Part shown: positions 10,867 to 22,631 of the stretch, piece after piece | Layout of the letters: the number at the start of each line of letters is the position of its first letter | How positions within the stretch are numbered: position 1 is the first letter of the stretch | Assembly (NCBI RefSeq): GCF_024166365.1 | Contig: NC_064822.1 | Coordinates: 101,986,823 to 102,050,822 of the forward strand | From: Elephas maximus indicus | Lineage: Eukaryota; Chordata; Mammalia; Proboscidea; Elephantidae | Length of the DNA stretch: 64,000 nt | Direction: 5' to 3' | Translations under genes and position numbers: made by a program | The notes under the pieces: model-generated | Database searches by the model: none | Told to the model about the DNA's origin: nothing | What the model saw: only the letters and a program-made list of their open reading frames with translations

Positions 10867-12239
10867 CGATAAGTTATTATATTTATTTATTTTATGTTTG
10901 CTTGCTGCATCCTAGCTTCTTGTTTTGTTTTGATATGCCCAAACATGCTGGTTGTGTGAGCTGCTTTGATTATTGGCATCTTTGAAGTGCTCACATCCTG
11001 TCACCAGGTGGTTAGAGCTGCAACTAAGTATGTGAGCCCAGGAGTCCATTTACTTTTCTTGTTTGGATTCAGCTCAGGTGTCCAGGTCATTGGTCACAGA
11101 GTGTGTGGTGGAGGTTCTCACCTACAGTCCTAGATGGACAGGGCTACATAGGGGTGATTGGAGCAGGCACAGGTATCTGTCTACAGTAGGGATTATGTGC
11201 TGAGCAAGGTGGGAGGCTGATGACTGCCCCGGTGCCTGGATAGAAGGCATGACCCTGTTCCCTAGAGTGCGTAGGTGGGTGGGTTTTGCAGCTGGACTTT
11301 GGGCACCCAATGCTGTTGGCTGTAAGGACTGGGAGGCAGTACTTATTCTCAGACCCCTGTCTTGGGTGGCTAGGTGGAGTGAGTGAAGCCACCAGTCCTC
11401 AGGCCCCTGATGTGGGTAGGTAACATCTCTGCTTAATGGGTAAGACAGTGTCAAATATCACAAATCTGCCACTCCCCCTTACCTGTTGCAGTTGAAAATA
11501 GGCTTCAGGTATGTACCCTCTTGTACTATGCTAATGAGGGCCTATGCTGTTGAAATGGGCCCACACCAGTCTAGGCAGGGATCAAAGGCATTCAAAGTCT
11601 ATGACCCCCTATGCCTGTGCCTAGGCCTGCCCTGAGTTCCCAGTTTCGGGGATCTAGCAGATTATTTTTTCCCGTTTGTTAATTTGGTCCCTTTTCAAAG
11701 CTGGGAGACTGGCTCGGGCACACACAACAGGTCTCACGTCTGGCCCAGGGGGCACAGCGGTTGCTGAAGTCAGAGAGGGACTGAAGCAGAGCAGGGAGCA
11801 AGCAGATGAATGAGAGAGAAGTACTTCCCAGAGGGGGAAGAGTTTTTTTGATCCTGCAGGGTAGGTTAGATGCTTGCACTTTTGCAGATTCAGTGCCACT
11901 TCTTCATCTTTCTGGTTCCAGAGGCTTGTGCAGACTCTCCGCCGCTCAGTTTCTTCCACTGTTGAAAACGCATCCCGACTGTTACTGCTTGCCTCAGCCT
12001 ACACTCACCAGCCGATCCAGCCTGCAGAGTGCTGGCCAGGTCAGGTCTGGCAAATCCTTGCTGCTTCTGAACTGTCTCTCCCACCCCCTGCCGCTCAGTC
12101 CAACTCCTCAACTTTGTCTTTGATGTTCAGGGCTCCTAGATTGTCATATATAATTGATGCACTTGTTTTTTCAGGTCTTTGTTGTAAGAGGGACAACAGG
12201 AAGCATCTGACTATTCTGCCATCTTGGCCCCACCTCCGG
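10867..12239 (-). promoter_or_regulatory. L1-A 5' UTR with presumed internal promoter
   Basis: About 1.37 kb separates the conserved 5' terminus from ORF1. The 5'-most bases on the minus strand, 'ggggccaagatggcaga', contain a YY1-type 'aagatgg' core, as known at the start of human L1. The rest is GC-richer than its surroundings and carries open frames on both strands (for example 11,454-11,122) without resemblance to known proteins. Promoter activity is inferred from family knowledge. Confidence 0.6.
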
Positions 12240-12429
12240 AATGTAAATATTAATGAGACATAGTAAGTACCTACTCTAAAAATGAAGACAGAGATGTAAA
12301 CAATTATACAAAGGAGTCAACTAGAGAGGGAGAAACACTGAGCTAGGATAGCCTCAAAGTTCCAAAGGGTACTTCTTGCTGCATTATTTCTTTTTAAAAT
12401 TGTATCCCAGGAAATTAATATTTTTTGTT

Positions 12430-12775
12430 GTTTTTAGTGGCCATGAAGTTGGCTCTGACTCGTTGCAACCACATACACAACAGAAGAAAAATTTGCCCAG
12501 TCCTGCGACAGACATCTTCACCATAGTTGGTATGCTCAAGTCCATTGTTGTGGCTACTGTATTTTTGAATGCCTTCCAGTCTCAGAGGCCCATCTTCCAG
12601 CACTATATGGGACAACATTCTGTTGTGATCCACAGGGTTTGCATTGGCTACTTTTTGAAGTAGATAGCCAGGCCTTTCTTCCTAGTCTTAGTCTGGAAGC
12701 TCTGCTGAAACCTGTCCACCTGCTGTTGTGTGAAATACCGGTGGAATAGCTTCCAGAATCACAACAACATGCTTC
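12430..12775 (-). mobile_element. Diverged SINE of the tRNA-Gly-headed family
   Basis: On the minus strand this contains the body block 'ggacaggtttcagcagagct' and 'agactaggaagaaaggcctg' seen in the SINE at 2,688-2,989. The end nearest 12,430 reads 'gttggctctgactcgttgca', resembling an RTE-like 3' end. The tRNA-like head is not clear. Divergence indicates an older copy. Confidence 0.65.
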
Positions 12776-13060
12776 TAACCTATTGCCATAGAAACCAGAT
12801 AAACAAAATCATTTAAGTACTGTGCTAAATGAAATTAAATAAAGCTTTTATTTGGTGTTCAAGGGTTCTTCTATGGTAAAGGGTATAAATCTGCCCACAC
12901 TGACTCCAGAAGCTTCGGATGGCTGTTCAGAGGACATTCTTGCTTCTTTCTTTGGTCTCAGCTATATTTTTTATAGTGGCGATTTGGTACTGGAGGTATG
13001 CAATTAAATTAAATGCTTCTGTGTAACGCTGAGAAAGGATGACATTAAAATATGGTTTCT

Positions 13061-13561
13061 GGGCCACAACCGATGACTGCCCTGACAGGGAACACAACAA
13101 AGAACTCCTGAGGGAGCAGGAGAACAGTGGGATGCAGACCCCAAATTCTCATAAAAAGACCAGACTTAATGGTCTGACTGAGACTAGAAGAATCCTGGTG
13201 GTCATGGTCGCCAGACCTTCTGTTGGCCCAGGACAGGAACCATTCCCAAAGACAACCCATCAGACATGGAAGGGACTGGACAATGGACTGGAGAGAGATG
13301 CTGATGAAGAGTGAGCTACTTGTATCAGGTGGACACTTGAGACTGTGTTGGCATCTCCAGTCTGGAGGGGAGATGGGAGGGTAGAGAGGGTTAGAAACTG
13401 GCAAAACGGTCATGAAAGGAGAGACTGGAAGAAGGGAGCGGGCTGACTCGTTGGGGGAGAGTAAATGGGAGTATGTAGTAAGGTGTATATAAGCTTATAT
13501 GTGACAGACTGACTTGATTTGTAAACTTCCACTTCAAGCCAATAAAAGTTATTATTTTTTA
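13061..13561 (+). mobile_element. 5'-truncated L1 3' UTR (L1-B) with 14-bp target duplication
   Basis: This matches the 3' UTR of L1-C in reverse complement: 'aattctcataaaaagaccag', 'gacttaatggtctgactgag' and the end 'cttcaagccaataaaagtta' before an A/T tail. Perfect flanking duplications 'aaaatatggtttct' lie at 13,047-13,060 and 13,562-13,575. Few differences from L1-C suggest a fairly recent insertion. It contains no coding sequence; the open frames here are chance frames in the UTR. Confidence 0.93.
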
Positions 13562-13575
13562 AAAATATGGTTTCT

Positions 13576-14901
13576 TTGTAACTAAACCATCTAAGCTTCC
13601 TTCCTTTTGTGGTGTCTTTGAGAAAGATGCTTATACAGGAGTGACTCAACCAGTCTAAATGTCACTATGTTATTCAATATAGCAGATGTTTTACCTACCT
13701 GGGGCCAAAATACACATTTCGAAAACTCCATTTACATATGTTTACTGAGTGTCTGATGTGTGTCAGGCACTAAATATTTGGATAGGGTTTTGCAAATTGT
13801 CTAACTGGGATTGTTTTGTTCAATTTTCATCCACATCTACTGGCATCTTCTAAGCCCACATGTGATCTTATTAAGATTACTTTCCTTTTTCTTTTTCTGT
13901 TGAAACTTCAGCATACCATACAGAATCAGTCTCACCAGGGGATATCTGATTTAGTGAAACATTGATTCCATTTCCCGATAGCTTATTATCCCATATAGTA
14001 TTTCTTGAGATTGCAAAGATAGAACTGTGTTTTACAACCAATAATGAATAAATGATGGGCAATTTTACTAGAATTGCTTTTCATTTTTGTCAGTTTTATG
14101 GAAGTTTTCACATTTTCATGTATATATTTCTAAAGGGTATATGTGCAGTGGGAAAACATCCTGAGAACTAATTTGATACATATTCTTTTAACAACTCCAC
14201 CGAGAATATAGATCATGTATTGCTAGATGTTTCAATAATTTTTCTCCACTAAAAGTACTTATGAGACTAAAGTTTACATCCTATATTTACTTATTCACTG
14301 TTTATTTACAGGGTCTTATGACTAACTTCTTGATTTTCTGCTATCACCATTTAAAGTTGATGGGCAAAAGGTGACTGTTTGAGTTATGCACCCACAAAGC
14401 CTTGCTCTCTCACTTCAAAAAGTTGTTCCAGATGGCTGATTCAGGGCTGTGCTTTGGAGCCAGTTATGTACATATTGTGCTGTTACTTGGGAATGTCTTC
14501 AGGGGCTACTGAGGCATGATGTGTGAATTAAATGAAAAATTTCAATATGTAGTTCTCATTTTATTTTATGTTAGCAAAAGATATGATTAATTTAGCTACA
14601 AAGAGTAATCATGTGGCAACAGCAAGATATAAAGATATAAAAATCATTATTGTAGCGTGATTTCTCTTAACATGAACTGAACCAATTAAACTGTGGATGC
14701 AGAGAAACTTTTAATTCACCTCAGAAACATGTCAATGCCAATAGCTTGTGACTGAAGAGGCAACTGGCCACGGTCACAACGGTGTGTGATTTACAATCCA
14801 TTCTAGTTAGAGAATTTGAATTAATGCTCTGCTCATTTTGATCATCCTTGACTTAAAAATTAAAGAATTAAAGACAAAAGTCTTTTTTCAAACAAGTAAC
14901 T
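13576..14901. other. Unassigned intergenic DNA
   Basis: No gene is recognised. A short MIR/L2-like motif 'tttactgagtgtctgatgtg' with 'tgtcaggcacta' lies near 13,740-13,772. The remainder is A+T-rich, without long open frames or obvious repeats. Confidence 0.5.
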
Positions 14902-14912
14902 AATCAAGATAA

Positions 14913-15072
14913 GAAAACAAAAACCTGTTGCCACCAGACCGATTCCAATTCATAGCGACCCTATAGGACAAAGTAGAAATGCTCCATAGTGTTTCCAAGC
15001 AGCTTGTGGATCGGATATGACGACCTTTTGGTTAGCAACTGCAGCTCTTAATCACTGCACTACCAGGACTCC
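14913..15072 (-). mobile_element. AfroSINE-type SINE with 11-bp target duplication
   Basis: This is a reverse-complement SINE from tail ('aaaacctgttgccaccagac') to head ('actgcactaccaggactcc'). Duplications 'aatcaagataa' lie at 14,902-14,912 and 15,073-15,083. Confidence 0.92.
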
Positions 15073-15083
15073 AATCAAGATAA

Positions 15084-15775
15084 ACTAAAGTAAAAAATAA
15101 AATCATCTCCCTTTATCAAAAGGGTTAATTTTTCTAATGGTGATGACTTCTATTTCTGCTGGGAATTCCAGGAGGGTTAGTACTGGATTTCCCTACTGAT
15201 CAGCTGAGGAGATGAGGTTGAGAACTGAAGTGGACCTTATGGTTGGCTCTGTAACAGTCCTTTACCAGATGATTGGTCGAAACCAGCCATGCCCCTTACC
15301 TGTGATTGGTTCAGAAAGGGGCAGGCCTAAGCCTGTTTGGACTAATGAGATGTGAAGTATGGTTTGCTGGCATTGTCTGAGAAAAGAAGCCAATTGCCCT
15401 CTCATCCTGTACATGGACAAGGATGCATGTATATGGAGTTAGTGCTGGTGCCAATTATGACAATCGGGGCAATCAACCTTAGGATGAAGTTAATGTAGTA
15501 AATAGCAGAGTGGAGAAATGGAAGGAAGCTAGCTGTATTCCCCATGACATTGCTGAGCCCCTGAAGCAATCAACTCTCCAGCCTGCCCCTACTTAAAGTT
15601 GCATAAGATAATGAATTACCTTATTTATAACATTTTTGGTTGGTATCCCATCAACTAGAAGTCAAAAAATCTTAATTGGGACTCCAGTGGACACTAAAGA
15701 CTTTTTTTTTCTATATTCTAGAAAGTTATGAATTACATTTGTACTGCCTGATTTGTTTGTTTTTAAAAAGATTAG
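15084..15775. other. Unassigned intergenic DNA
   Basis: No gene or confident repeat is seen. The segment around 15,230-15,440 ('gatgattggtcgaaaccagc', 'ctgtttggactaatgagatg') is moderately GC-rich. It could be an old LTR or unique DNA, and I cannot decide. Confidence 0.35.
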
Positions 15776-16715
15776 CTAGAACATACGTCTGAACCCACCT
15801 GGATCTGATGATTTTTTAAATAGTAGGTCTTTTAAGCCCTTTCCAGTTTCTTCTATGGCATTTGGTCTCTTCGAGTTTTGTGATTTTTCTTGGGTCAATG
15901 TTGGTAGTTTATCTTTTGCAAGAAAATGGTCCACCCACTCTAGGTTTTTTAAAATGTTGCTGTTGACCTCATGGGATTGGTTTACTCGATTTGAAGGCTT
16001 AGGACCATAGTCTCGTGGGACAACTCGGTCAATTGGCATAACATAGTTCATAAATACAGTGTTCTATATCCTGGTTTGGTGAGTACCACCTAGGGTCTTA
16101 AAAGCTTGCGATCGGCCATCTAAGATACAGCTATTGGTCTGTTCTTGTTTGGAGCAAAAAATAAAAATAAAAAAGGAAACCAAAGCCTCAAAGAAGAAAT
16201 TAGCCGATAGGACTAATAGCCCAGAAGAACCATGGCCTCATCTATCCTGAGACCAGAAGAACCACTATCAACCATTCTGAGCAGGGACATAATAGATAGT
16301 CCTGGATAGAATGGAGAAAAATGTAGAACAAAACTCAAATTCCTAAAAAAGTTCAGACTTTCTGGACTGGTAGAGACTATAGGAACCCCCGCGGCCATAG
16401 CCCTGGGATACCCTTTAAACTTGGAACTGAAACCACTCCTGGAGGTCACCTTTCAGTCAAAGGACATTTTGGCTCATAAAATAAACAGTATCACCCGTGA
16501 GTATTGTGCTCCTTTAAATAATCATCTGTATGAAACCCAGTGGTCAGCATTTACCCTAAAGCAAAGATGAGGAGATAACGGAGCCAGAGAAGCTAGATTA
16601 ATGGAAACACGTATAGAAACATCATCACTGGACAATATGTATAGAAATTATTAAATGGAAACCAATTTGCTGTGTAAACTTTCACCAGAATCACACTAAA
16701 ATATATATTTTTTAA
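15776..16715 (+). mobile_element. L1 copy with inverted 5' part (twin-priming structure)
   Basis: 15,776 to about 15,975 is antisense L1 ORF2. The minus-strand frame 16,051-15,776 contains 'ILKNLEWVDHFLAKDKLPTL', which aligns with the ORF2 segment 'NLEEMDEFLEKHYPPKLT' of L1-C. From about 15,976 the sequence is sense-strand L1 3' UTR of the lineage also seen at 1,052 and 21,541, ending 'cactaaaatatatattttt'. An antisense 5' piece joined to a sense 3' piece is the signature of twin-primed integration. Target duplications are unclear. Confidence 0.7.
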
Positions 16716-17191
16716 TGTTGCCATTGAATCTAATATTCTGTTGTAATGTTTTTGATTTCTTATCTGTGATTGTCTCTTTCTCACACCTTACTTCTGTGTG
16801 TTTTCCTGAACCAGACTCCTGTTGATTTGCTTTATCAGGTTTATTTATCCTTTCTATTGTTTTATTTGTTTTCTAGTTCATTGTTTTTATTATTTACTAC
16901 TTTAATTTTTCTGTTTTTGTTTGGTTTAATTTGTTTTCCTTGTTTCCAAGTATTTAAAGATGAATATGACTAACCTGTACTTTTTAGTCTTACCTTTTTT
17001 TTTTAACGACAAAAGCATTTAAAGCTATAAATATTGCTCTTGCAGATTTTTATGTCTTACTGGTTTAGCATGAATTGTACTTGTCATTGCTTTAGATAGT
17101 TTCTAATTTCTGCTTTTATTTTCTCTTTGATCCAGAGTTATTAAAGAGTAAGTTTTTTTTTTTTTTTTTTTTTTAATTTTTAACTACGTAG

Positions 17192-17288
17192 GGTTTTTTG
17201 GCAGTCTCTTATTACCTATTCTACTCTGTCCTATTGGGTCACTGTGAGTCAGAAGTGACTCTGTGGCAACGGGTTTGGTTTTTGGTTA
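17192..17288 (+). mobile_element. 5'-truncated SINE fragment
   Basis: 'attctactctgtcctattgg', 'gtcactgtgagtcagaagtg' and 'actctgtggcaacgggtttg' form the 3' half of a SINE. The upstream part ('gggttttttggcagtctctt') is degenerate. Confidence 0.8.
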
Positions 17289-17713
17289 CGTAAATTTTAT
17301 CAAAAAATGTGGTCTGTAAAAATTTCATTTACAAAAAAACAAGTTTTTTTGAAGTTTTTTTGGTAACTAAGTACATGATCAAATGTTATAAATTTTCCAC
17401 AGACATAAAGATATGAATATTTGAAAAATATGAGTATGACTTACATATGTTTGGTTTAATAACTTTACTTTTAATTTCACTTGGTCTGTACCAATTTTTT
17501 TCATCCACTAGCTATGGACAGTTCTGAAAGTAGTGTATTAAAATCTTAATTTTTAATTGGGCTTTTAATCAAGTTCTTGTATTTCTACTGTATATATTTA
17601 CTCTGTATATTTAGCTGCTATATTATTTAACACATACAGTCTTATGACTGGCATATCTTTCCCATAAAGAGTATTTTTCTGTTATTATATAATCCTCATC
17701 TTTGACTTGGTTA

Positions 17714-17880
17714 AACCAAAAAAATCGAACCCATTGCCATCGAGTTGATTCCGACTCAGAGCGACCCTGTAGGTCAGAGTAGAACTGCCCCATAGTTTCC
17801 AAGGAGCACCTGGTGGATTCAAACTGCCCACCTTTCAGTTAGCAGACATAGCTCTTAACCACTGTGCCACCAGGGTTTCC
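17714..17880 (-). mobile_element. AfroSINE-type SINE with 12-bp target duplication
   Basis: This is a complete reverse-complement SINE, 'gaacccattgccatcgagtt' to 'accactgtgccaccagggtt'. Duplications 'ttgacttggtta' lie at 17,702-17,713 and 17,881-17,892. It was inserted into the old L1 remnant. Confidence 0.92.
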
Positions 17881-18041
17881 TTGACTTGGTTAGTGCTTTT
17901 AAACTTCAAGTCTGCCTTATCTGATATTAATTTATGCTTTCTCTTTGTTAATGATATCTCCATGTCCATCCCTTTATTTTCAGGTCTCTTAAAAAGCACT
18001 TTGTTTAAAGCATTAAAAAAAAAAAAAAAAAAGCAGTATAG

Positions 18042-18115
18042 TGCTGTTGCTGTTGTGTGCGTTCAAGTTGATTCTGATTCATAGTGGCCCTATAGGATAT
18101 ATATAAACACTTCCC
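18042..18115 (-). mobile_element. Partial SINE
   Basis: 'gttcaagttgattctgattc' and 'atagtggccctataggatat' correspond to the reverse complement of a SINE 3' region. The head is missing. A 17-A run (18,017-18,033) lies just upstream. Confidence 0.65.
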
Positions 18116-18365
18116 TGGTTTTGCTCCTCTAGAAAACCCAGCCTAAGACACCTGTCCAGTTGTTTAGTTCAAAACTCATGGGGGGTGTGTGTGTGTTGTT
18201 CAGGTTTTTTTTGTTAGTTTGTTTTGTTTTGCTTTGTTTTTTTGTTGTTGTTTTCATATTTTAGTATGTTAAGTCATACTCTTATATTCATTTATATTTT
18301 TTTCCAATTCAAGTTGTTGCCTGTCTCTCCCAGCAGTTCTATCTTGCTAGGAGCTCCTGCTGTGT

Positions 18366-18512
18366 TATTGTTGTTGCTGTTGTCTGTTACTATTAAGTCC
18401 AAAATTCCAACTCACGGTGACCCTATGTATGCAGAGTTGAACTGCTCCATACGGTTTTCAAGGCTGTGTCCTTTTGGAAGCAGATTGCCGGGCCTGGTAT
18501 TTCTGCTACAGG
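18366..18512 (-). mobile_element. Partial SINE, long-body variant
   Basis: 'ttccaactcacggtgaccct', 'gcagagttgaactgctccat' and 'ttttggaagcagattgccgg' match the variant also seen at 24,447-24,657 and 61,664-61,862. The head region is not recognisable. Confidence 0.75.
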
Positions 18513-18661
18513 TTCATTTCCCTGCATATGGATGTCCAGTCATTCCAGTACTAATTTTTGATATGATTTTCCTTGCTCCATTGACTCTCTGTCAACAGTT
18601 TCTTTCATCTTTATTATATTTTTCAGCAATTTTATTCCATTCTTGCATTGGCCAAGAATGA

Positions 18662-19435
18662 ATTTGAGGTTTTTTTGTTTATTTTTTAGTGTTTTTTTTG
18701 TTTTTGTGAAAACATACACCAGTTCAACAATTTCTGCGTGTACAATTTGTGACATGAATTACATTCTTCAAGTTATGCAACCATTCTCTCTATCCTTTTC
18801 CAAATTATTCTACCACCACTAACATAAACTCACTGCCCCCTAAGCTGGTCATCTAACCTTTCGAGTTGCTGTTGTCAATTTGATCACATGTGAATAACTC
18901 TTCAAAAGAGCACAATGTTCAAGGCAAACATTCTTTATTAATTAAGCTAAATTAAGTCCTGGTAGAGCAGTGGTTAAGCATTTGGCTCCTAACCAAAAGG
19001 TCAGCAGTTCAAACCCACCAGCTACTCCATGAGAGAAAGATATGGCAGTCTGCTTCCATAAAGATTACAGTCTTAGAAACCCTATAAGGTAGTTCTACTG
19101 GATCCTATTGGGTTGCTATAAGTCAGAATTGATTTGACAGCTACAGGCCAATTGGCTTAAAGATTACTTCAGGGGATAGTTTGGTTTAAGGTTTAAAGAA
19201 TACCTCCTGGCAATAGTTGTGGGTTGGGGGAGTCATCCAGCCTCAGTGACTCCAGAAAGTCTGACTTCCATGAGAATTTAAGGTTCTGTTCCATAAATTT
19301 CCCCCTTTCAATCATGATTCTTCTATAGGGTCTTTGATCAAAACATTCTGTAATGATGGTCGGGCACCATCCAGTTCTGGTTTCATGGCAAAGGAGACAG
19401 TTATTCATAGAAGCAATTAGACACACATTCTAGTT
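18662..19435 (-). mobile_element. Unclassified antisense retroelement 3' end, SINE-interrupted
   Basis: It begins on the plus strand with T-rich runs (an A-tail on the minus strand), then 'caccagttcaacaatttctg', 'aaactcactgccccctaagc' and 'catctaacctttcgagttgc'. After the SINE it continues with 'cttcaggggatagtttggtt' and 'gtcgggcaccatccagttct'. The last phrase recurs in the L1 3' UTRs ('ggcaccatctagttcttctg' near 59,041), so a third L1 3'-UTR type is possible. I cannot place it with confidence. Confidence 0.4.
18955..19146 (+). mobile_element. AfroSINE-type SINE, long-body variant
   Basis: Head 'cctggtagagcagtggttaa', B-box 'cagcagttcaaacccaccag', extra segment 'gagagaaagatatggcagtc' and tail 'gtcagaattgatttgacagc'. 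It interrupts the element at 18,662-19,435. Confidence 0.88.
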
Positions 19436-21540
19436 ACCTCCTCCAATTCCTGGCTCTTTTTCTTCTGCTGCTGCTGCTGTTTTAAGCTTTATTAATAAAA
19501 CCTTGCATGATTTAAGAAGGAAGGATGGAGGAATAAGTAAATAAACAGAAGCAAAACAAACAAAAAAATCTGTTGAAAATCTTTGAGCTGCTAAACCCTG
19601 GCATGCCTCATGGCTTAATAAGCACCAACACACTTCCAGGTTTAAGGAGAAGTCTGAGCCTGGGGGCCTGCCTGGGGTCTCAGGTACAGGGGGTCATGGA
19701 CAGTATAGGAGGGCTGCATAAAGGCTCTTCTAGGGCAGAGGGTATCAAGAGAGAGAAGGGTCTGAAACGGAGGTACAGAGTATAAAAGAAAACCCTCTCC
19801 CTTTTCAGTTGTATTTAGGGTTGAGTCAAGTGTTTTAGTTTAAAACTAAGGAGTCCTCACACCTGAGTAGGCAATCTCTCATTCTGGCTAAAACTCAATT
19901 TATTACATGTGAACAGGGACCAGTGAAAACCATGGGTGGAAACATTTCTTTTTCCACTCCTTCCTCCTCCTTCTTCCCCCTCTCCTTCCTCTTCATCATT
20001 GTCCTCCTTCTTCTTTTATCTATCTGGAAGGCAACATAAAGAAACAATTAGTGAACAACCCAAATAACTTTTAGCCTCAGCTAAAAGAAATTGTGTAGTC
20101 ATGCTTGAAGTCTGCGGAAATCTGGAGATGTGGTATATCTGAACTGCTAATGGGATTTTAAAACCATTAGTAAGCTGACCTGCTATTATTTACATTCATC
20201 CTTGCAGATGGAGAACACTTGCTCCCACAGTGCCTCCTTGTTATCTTTGCATTCTAGACAAGGCAGCGTTTGTTAGATGATTCTCTTGTGCTGTATCTTT
20301 CACACTGGGTTGTGTTAAACATAAAAGCACAGAAAGCTCTGGTAGGAGGAGATAGTTGTAAATTGCTAATGTGTTGCTATGTCCATCAGTATTCTTTATA
20401 AAACCAAATCCACGCGTTCGGCTGTGATCAGCGTAGTGGTACAAAGTTCACTCAAACGCTTGGCCCAGTCACGCTAAGTAGACCTAGTTTCGGGTTGAAT
20501 CTATACCACTTCAAGCAACTAGAAAATTTAAGCCATTCAGATGTTTACTGAAGATTATGTATATAAGAAACTGAAACAACCACTAAATCAATAAAATGAG
20601 TTCTTAATTTCTTATGCTTCTATAGGACTTTACTCATCTGGCTTATCGAATCGTATTATACTTAGCCGTATTCATTCCTATTTCCTCCACAGACCATGAG
20701 TGCCTTGACGACCAGTAATTCATTCATCCATAATCATCCAAACATCTCACTCATTTCATTTATTATAGCATCTAGGAGAGTGGCTAATTCAGACTTTGGG
20801 CTCAAGAAATACTTGTTGAGTTTGATGTTTTAATTCAATGAAGACATCAAAGGCAGTTTATCAAATCTGTAGATATCTCAGAGCCTGAAGAGATGATAAA
20901 ATTAGCAGGGTGGAATTCAACCTGACCTCAGCAAATTGGAATATTGGGTCAATAAAATTGCAATGAAATTAATAAGAATACAGTCAAAGACCCATGTTAA
21001 AGTTATTTTCAACTGAGTTTTCATAAGCGAAAAATGGGTATGGGGCTTGGTAACTGCTGTTTAAGTGAAAAAGATCTAAAAGTTTCCCATGGCCACAAAC
21101 TCAATACAAATATGACATGGCAGATTATAATGCCATTGCAATTCTAAATGTATAATAAATGCTTAAGGACGTTGGCACACTCATTGTGCTCCCTGTTGGT
21201 CAAGTCACATGTAGAATGAAACATTTAGTTTCTGATACTACATTCTAGGGGGAGACTTGACCCTACTAGTATGTCCTGCAAGATGGGAACAGATGAGGGG
21301 ATCCACAGAGGGTTAGCAGAGAAGACTTAGAAGACAGTGGTGTCCAAAAAATGAGCCTAGGATCACATATGGATGAGTATAGGCATATAAGTATGCAGGT
21401 AGGTACAGGTGTATACTTATGTGAGAACAGATAGAAGTATTTATATTTGCATGTAAATAGAGAGATGTGTGGGCAGGTATGTATATTCATAGAAGACACA
21501 ACTACAGATACTCCTCAGATATAACCAGATACCTTCTGAG
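19436..21540. other. Unassigned intergenic DNA with a pyrimidine tract
   Basis: No gene is supported. A C+T-rich tract with CTT/CCT runs lies at 19,948-20,018. An L2-like 3' end ('catctaggagagtggctaat' to 'caagaaatacttgttgagtt') lies near 20,690-20,835. The short open frames (for example 19,573-19,785) resemble no protein family I know. Confidence 0.45.
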
Positions 21541-22340
21541 ATTGGTTTTCTAGATTTAAAAGCTTAGGACCATAGTAGCCTCATGGGACAACTCAGTCAA
21601 ATGGCATAACACAGTTCACAAAGCGCATGTTCTGCATCCTAGTGAAGTGAGTAGTGCCTGGGGTCTCAAAATCTTGTAGTGCCCATCTAAGATGCAACTA
21701 TTGGTCTCTACTTGTCAGGAGCAAAAGAGTAAGAAGGTATCCAAAATTTCAGGGAAGAAACAACTCTGTAAGGCTGATAGCCTACATAAGCCATGATCTC
21801 AACTAGTCTGATTCAAAAAAAAAAAACCAAATGGTGCCACCACTGACCCATCTGACCATGGTCACAGTAGATGACCCACGATACAATGGGAGAAAAGTAT
21901 AGAACAAAACTCATATTCTTAAAAAAGTCCAGACTAACTGGACCACCTGAAACCAGAGAACTCCCTGAGACTATTGCCCTGAGATGCTCTTTAAACCTTG
22001 AACCGAAGCTATCTCCTGAGATCACCTTTTAGCAGAAAAGCAAAGTGACACACAAAATAGAGAACATTACCCCTTAGATCGGTGCTGTCCTTAAAAACCA
22101 TCTACATGAGTCCAAAACGTCAGCATTTAATGTAAAGCAAAGATAAGACTATAAGGGCACAGGGAAACGAGAGTACTAGAAATGGAACAACCAGCACACA
22201 ATTGAAGAGAATCTTGACACATTGTGAAAAATGTAACTAATGTCATTGATCAATTTGTGTGGAAATTGTAAATGGGAACCTAACTCGCTGTGTAAATTTT
22301 CACCAAAGACACAATAAAATATTATTTAAAAAAATAAAAT
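21541..22340 (+). mobile_element. L1 3' UTR, alternative lineage
   Basis: This is the third copy of the lineage seen at 1,052 and 15,976: 'aaaagcttaggaccatagta', 'catctaagatgcaactattg', 'ttcttaaaaaagtccagact' and the end 'gacacaataaaatattattt'. It is sense strand, 5'-truncated and without coding sequence. Target duplications were not resolved. Confidence 0.7.
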
Positions 22341-22631
22341 ATAGGTTTAAGATATCACTAAAAAAAAAGTCATATGTACATGGCTCTGAATAATATGTGA
22401 CTCACTAGATTTGATGAGAGAGAGGTAGCTGGGAAAATATTTCTGTCCTGTGGGTTCAGATTGAACAGTCTCTGAGAGCTGATGTTTGCCCTTGCGAGAC
22501 ACATTCACATAGTCTAGGAGCACTCCATGAGAAATAGTGAGCACTGGGGAGCCGGAGAAAGAAATCCCACTGAACGCCATGCTTCCTGGTACTTGTTTAT
22601 CAGGTATCTTTTAGATGCAGGCTTTATCCAG

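Larger units (their letters stand above)
3031..12239 (-). mobile_element. Long antisense L1 (L1-A), full 5' end, heavily decayed
   Basis: The order on the minus strand is 5' UTR (12,239-10,867), ORF1 remnants (10,866-9,927), spacer, ORF2 remnants (about 9,475-4,000) and 3' UTR (about 4,000-3,031). Interruptions are RTE-1 at 4,508-6,378 and a SINE/microsatellite insertion near 6,775-6,950. The 5' terminus 'ccggaggtggggccaagatg' matches the terminus of L1-C at 41,270. Flanks 'gaagtgtaaattt' (near 3,018) and 'gaatgtaaatatt' (near 12,239) look like a diverged target duplication. Compared with L1-C, about 285 bp is missing across the RTE-1 insertion point. Many stops and frameshifts make it older than L1-C. 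Confidence 0.92.
16735..18010 (-). mobile_element. Ancient L1 remnant, antisense, with SINE insertions
   Basis: Diverged antisense ORF2-like text is recognisable: 'aaagcatttaaagctataaa' and 'cttcaagtctgccttatctg' resemble the endonuclease-region antisense of old mammalian L1 (compare 'ttaagtctaaagtctatttt' near 39,300). The sequence is very A+T-rich with no usable frame. It is interrupted by SINEs at 17,192-17,288 and 17,714-17,880 and by a 22-T run at 17,153-17,174. Boundaries are approximate. Confidence 0.5.

Noticed and set aside
11806..12263. Overlapping frames in the GC-rich L1-A leader as genes
   Set aside because: They lie within the L1 5' UTR and occur on both strands; this is typical of GC-rich sequence.
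19940..20020. Regulatory pyrimidine tract of a gene
   Set aside because: It is a simple CTT/CCT-rich tract with no exon nearby, so no splicing or promoter role can be supported.
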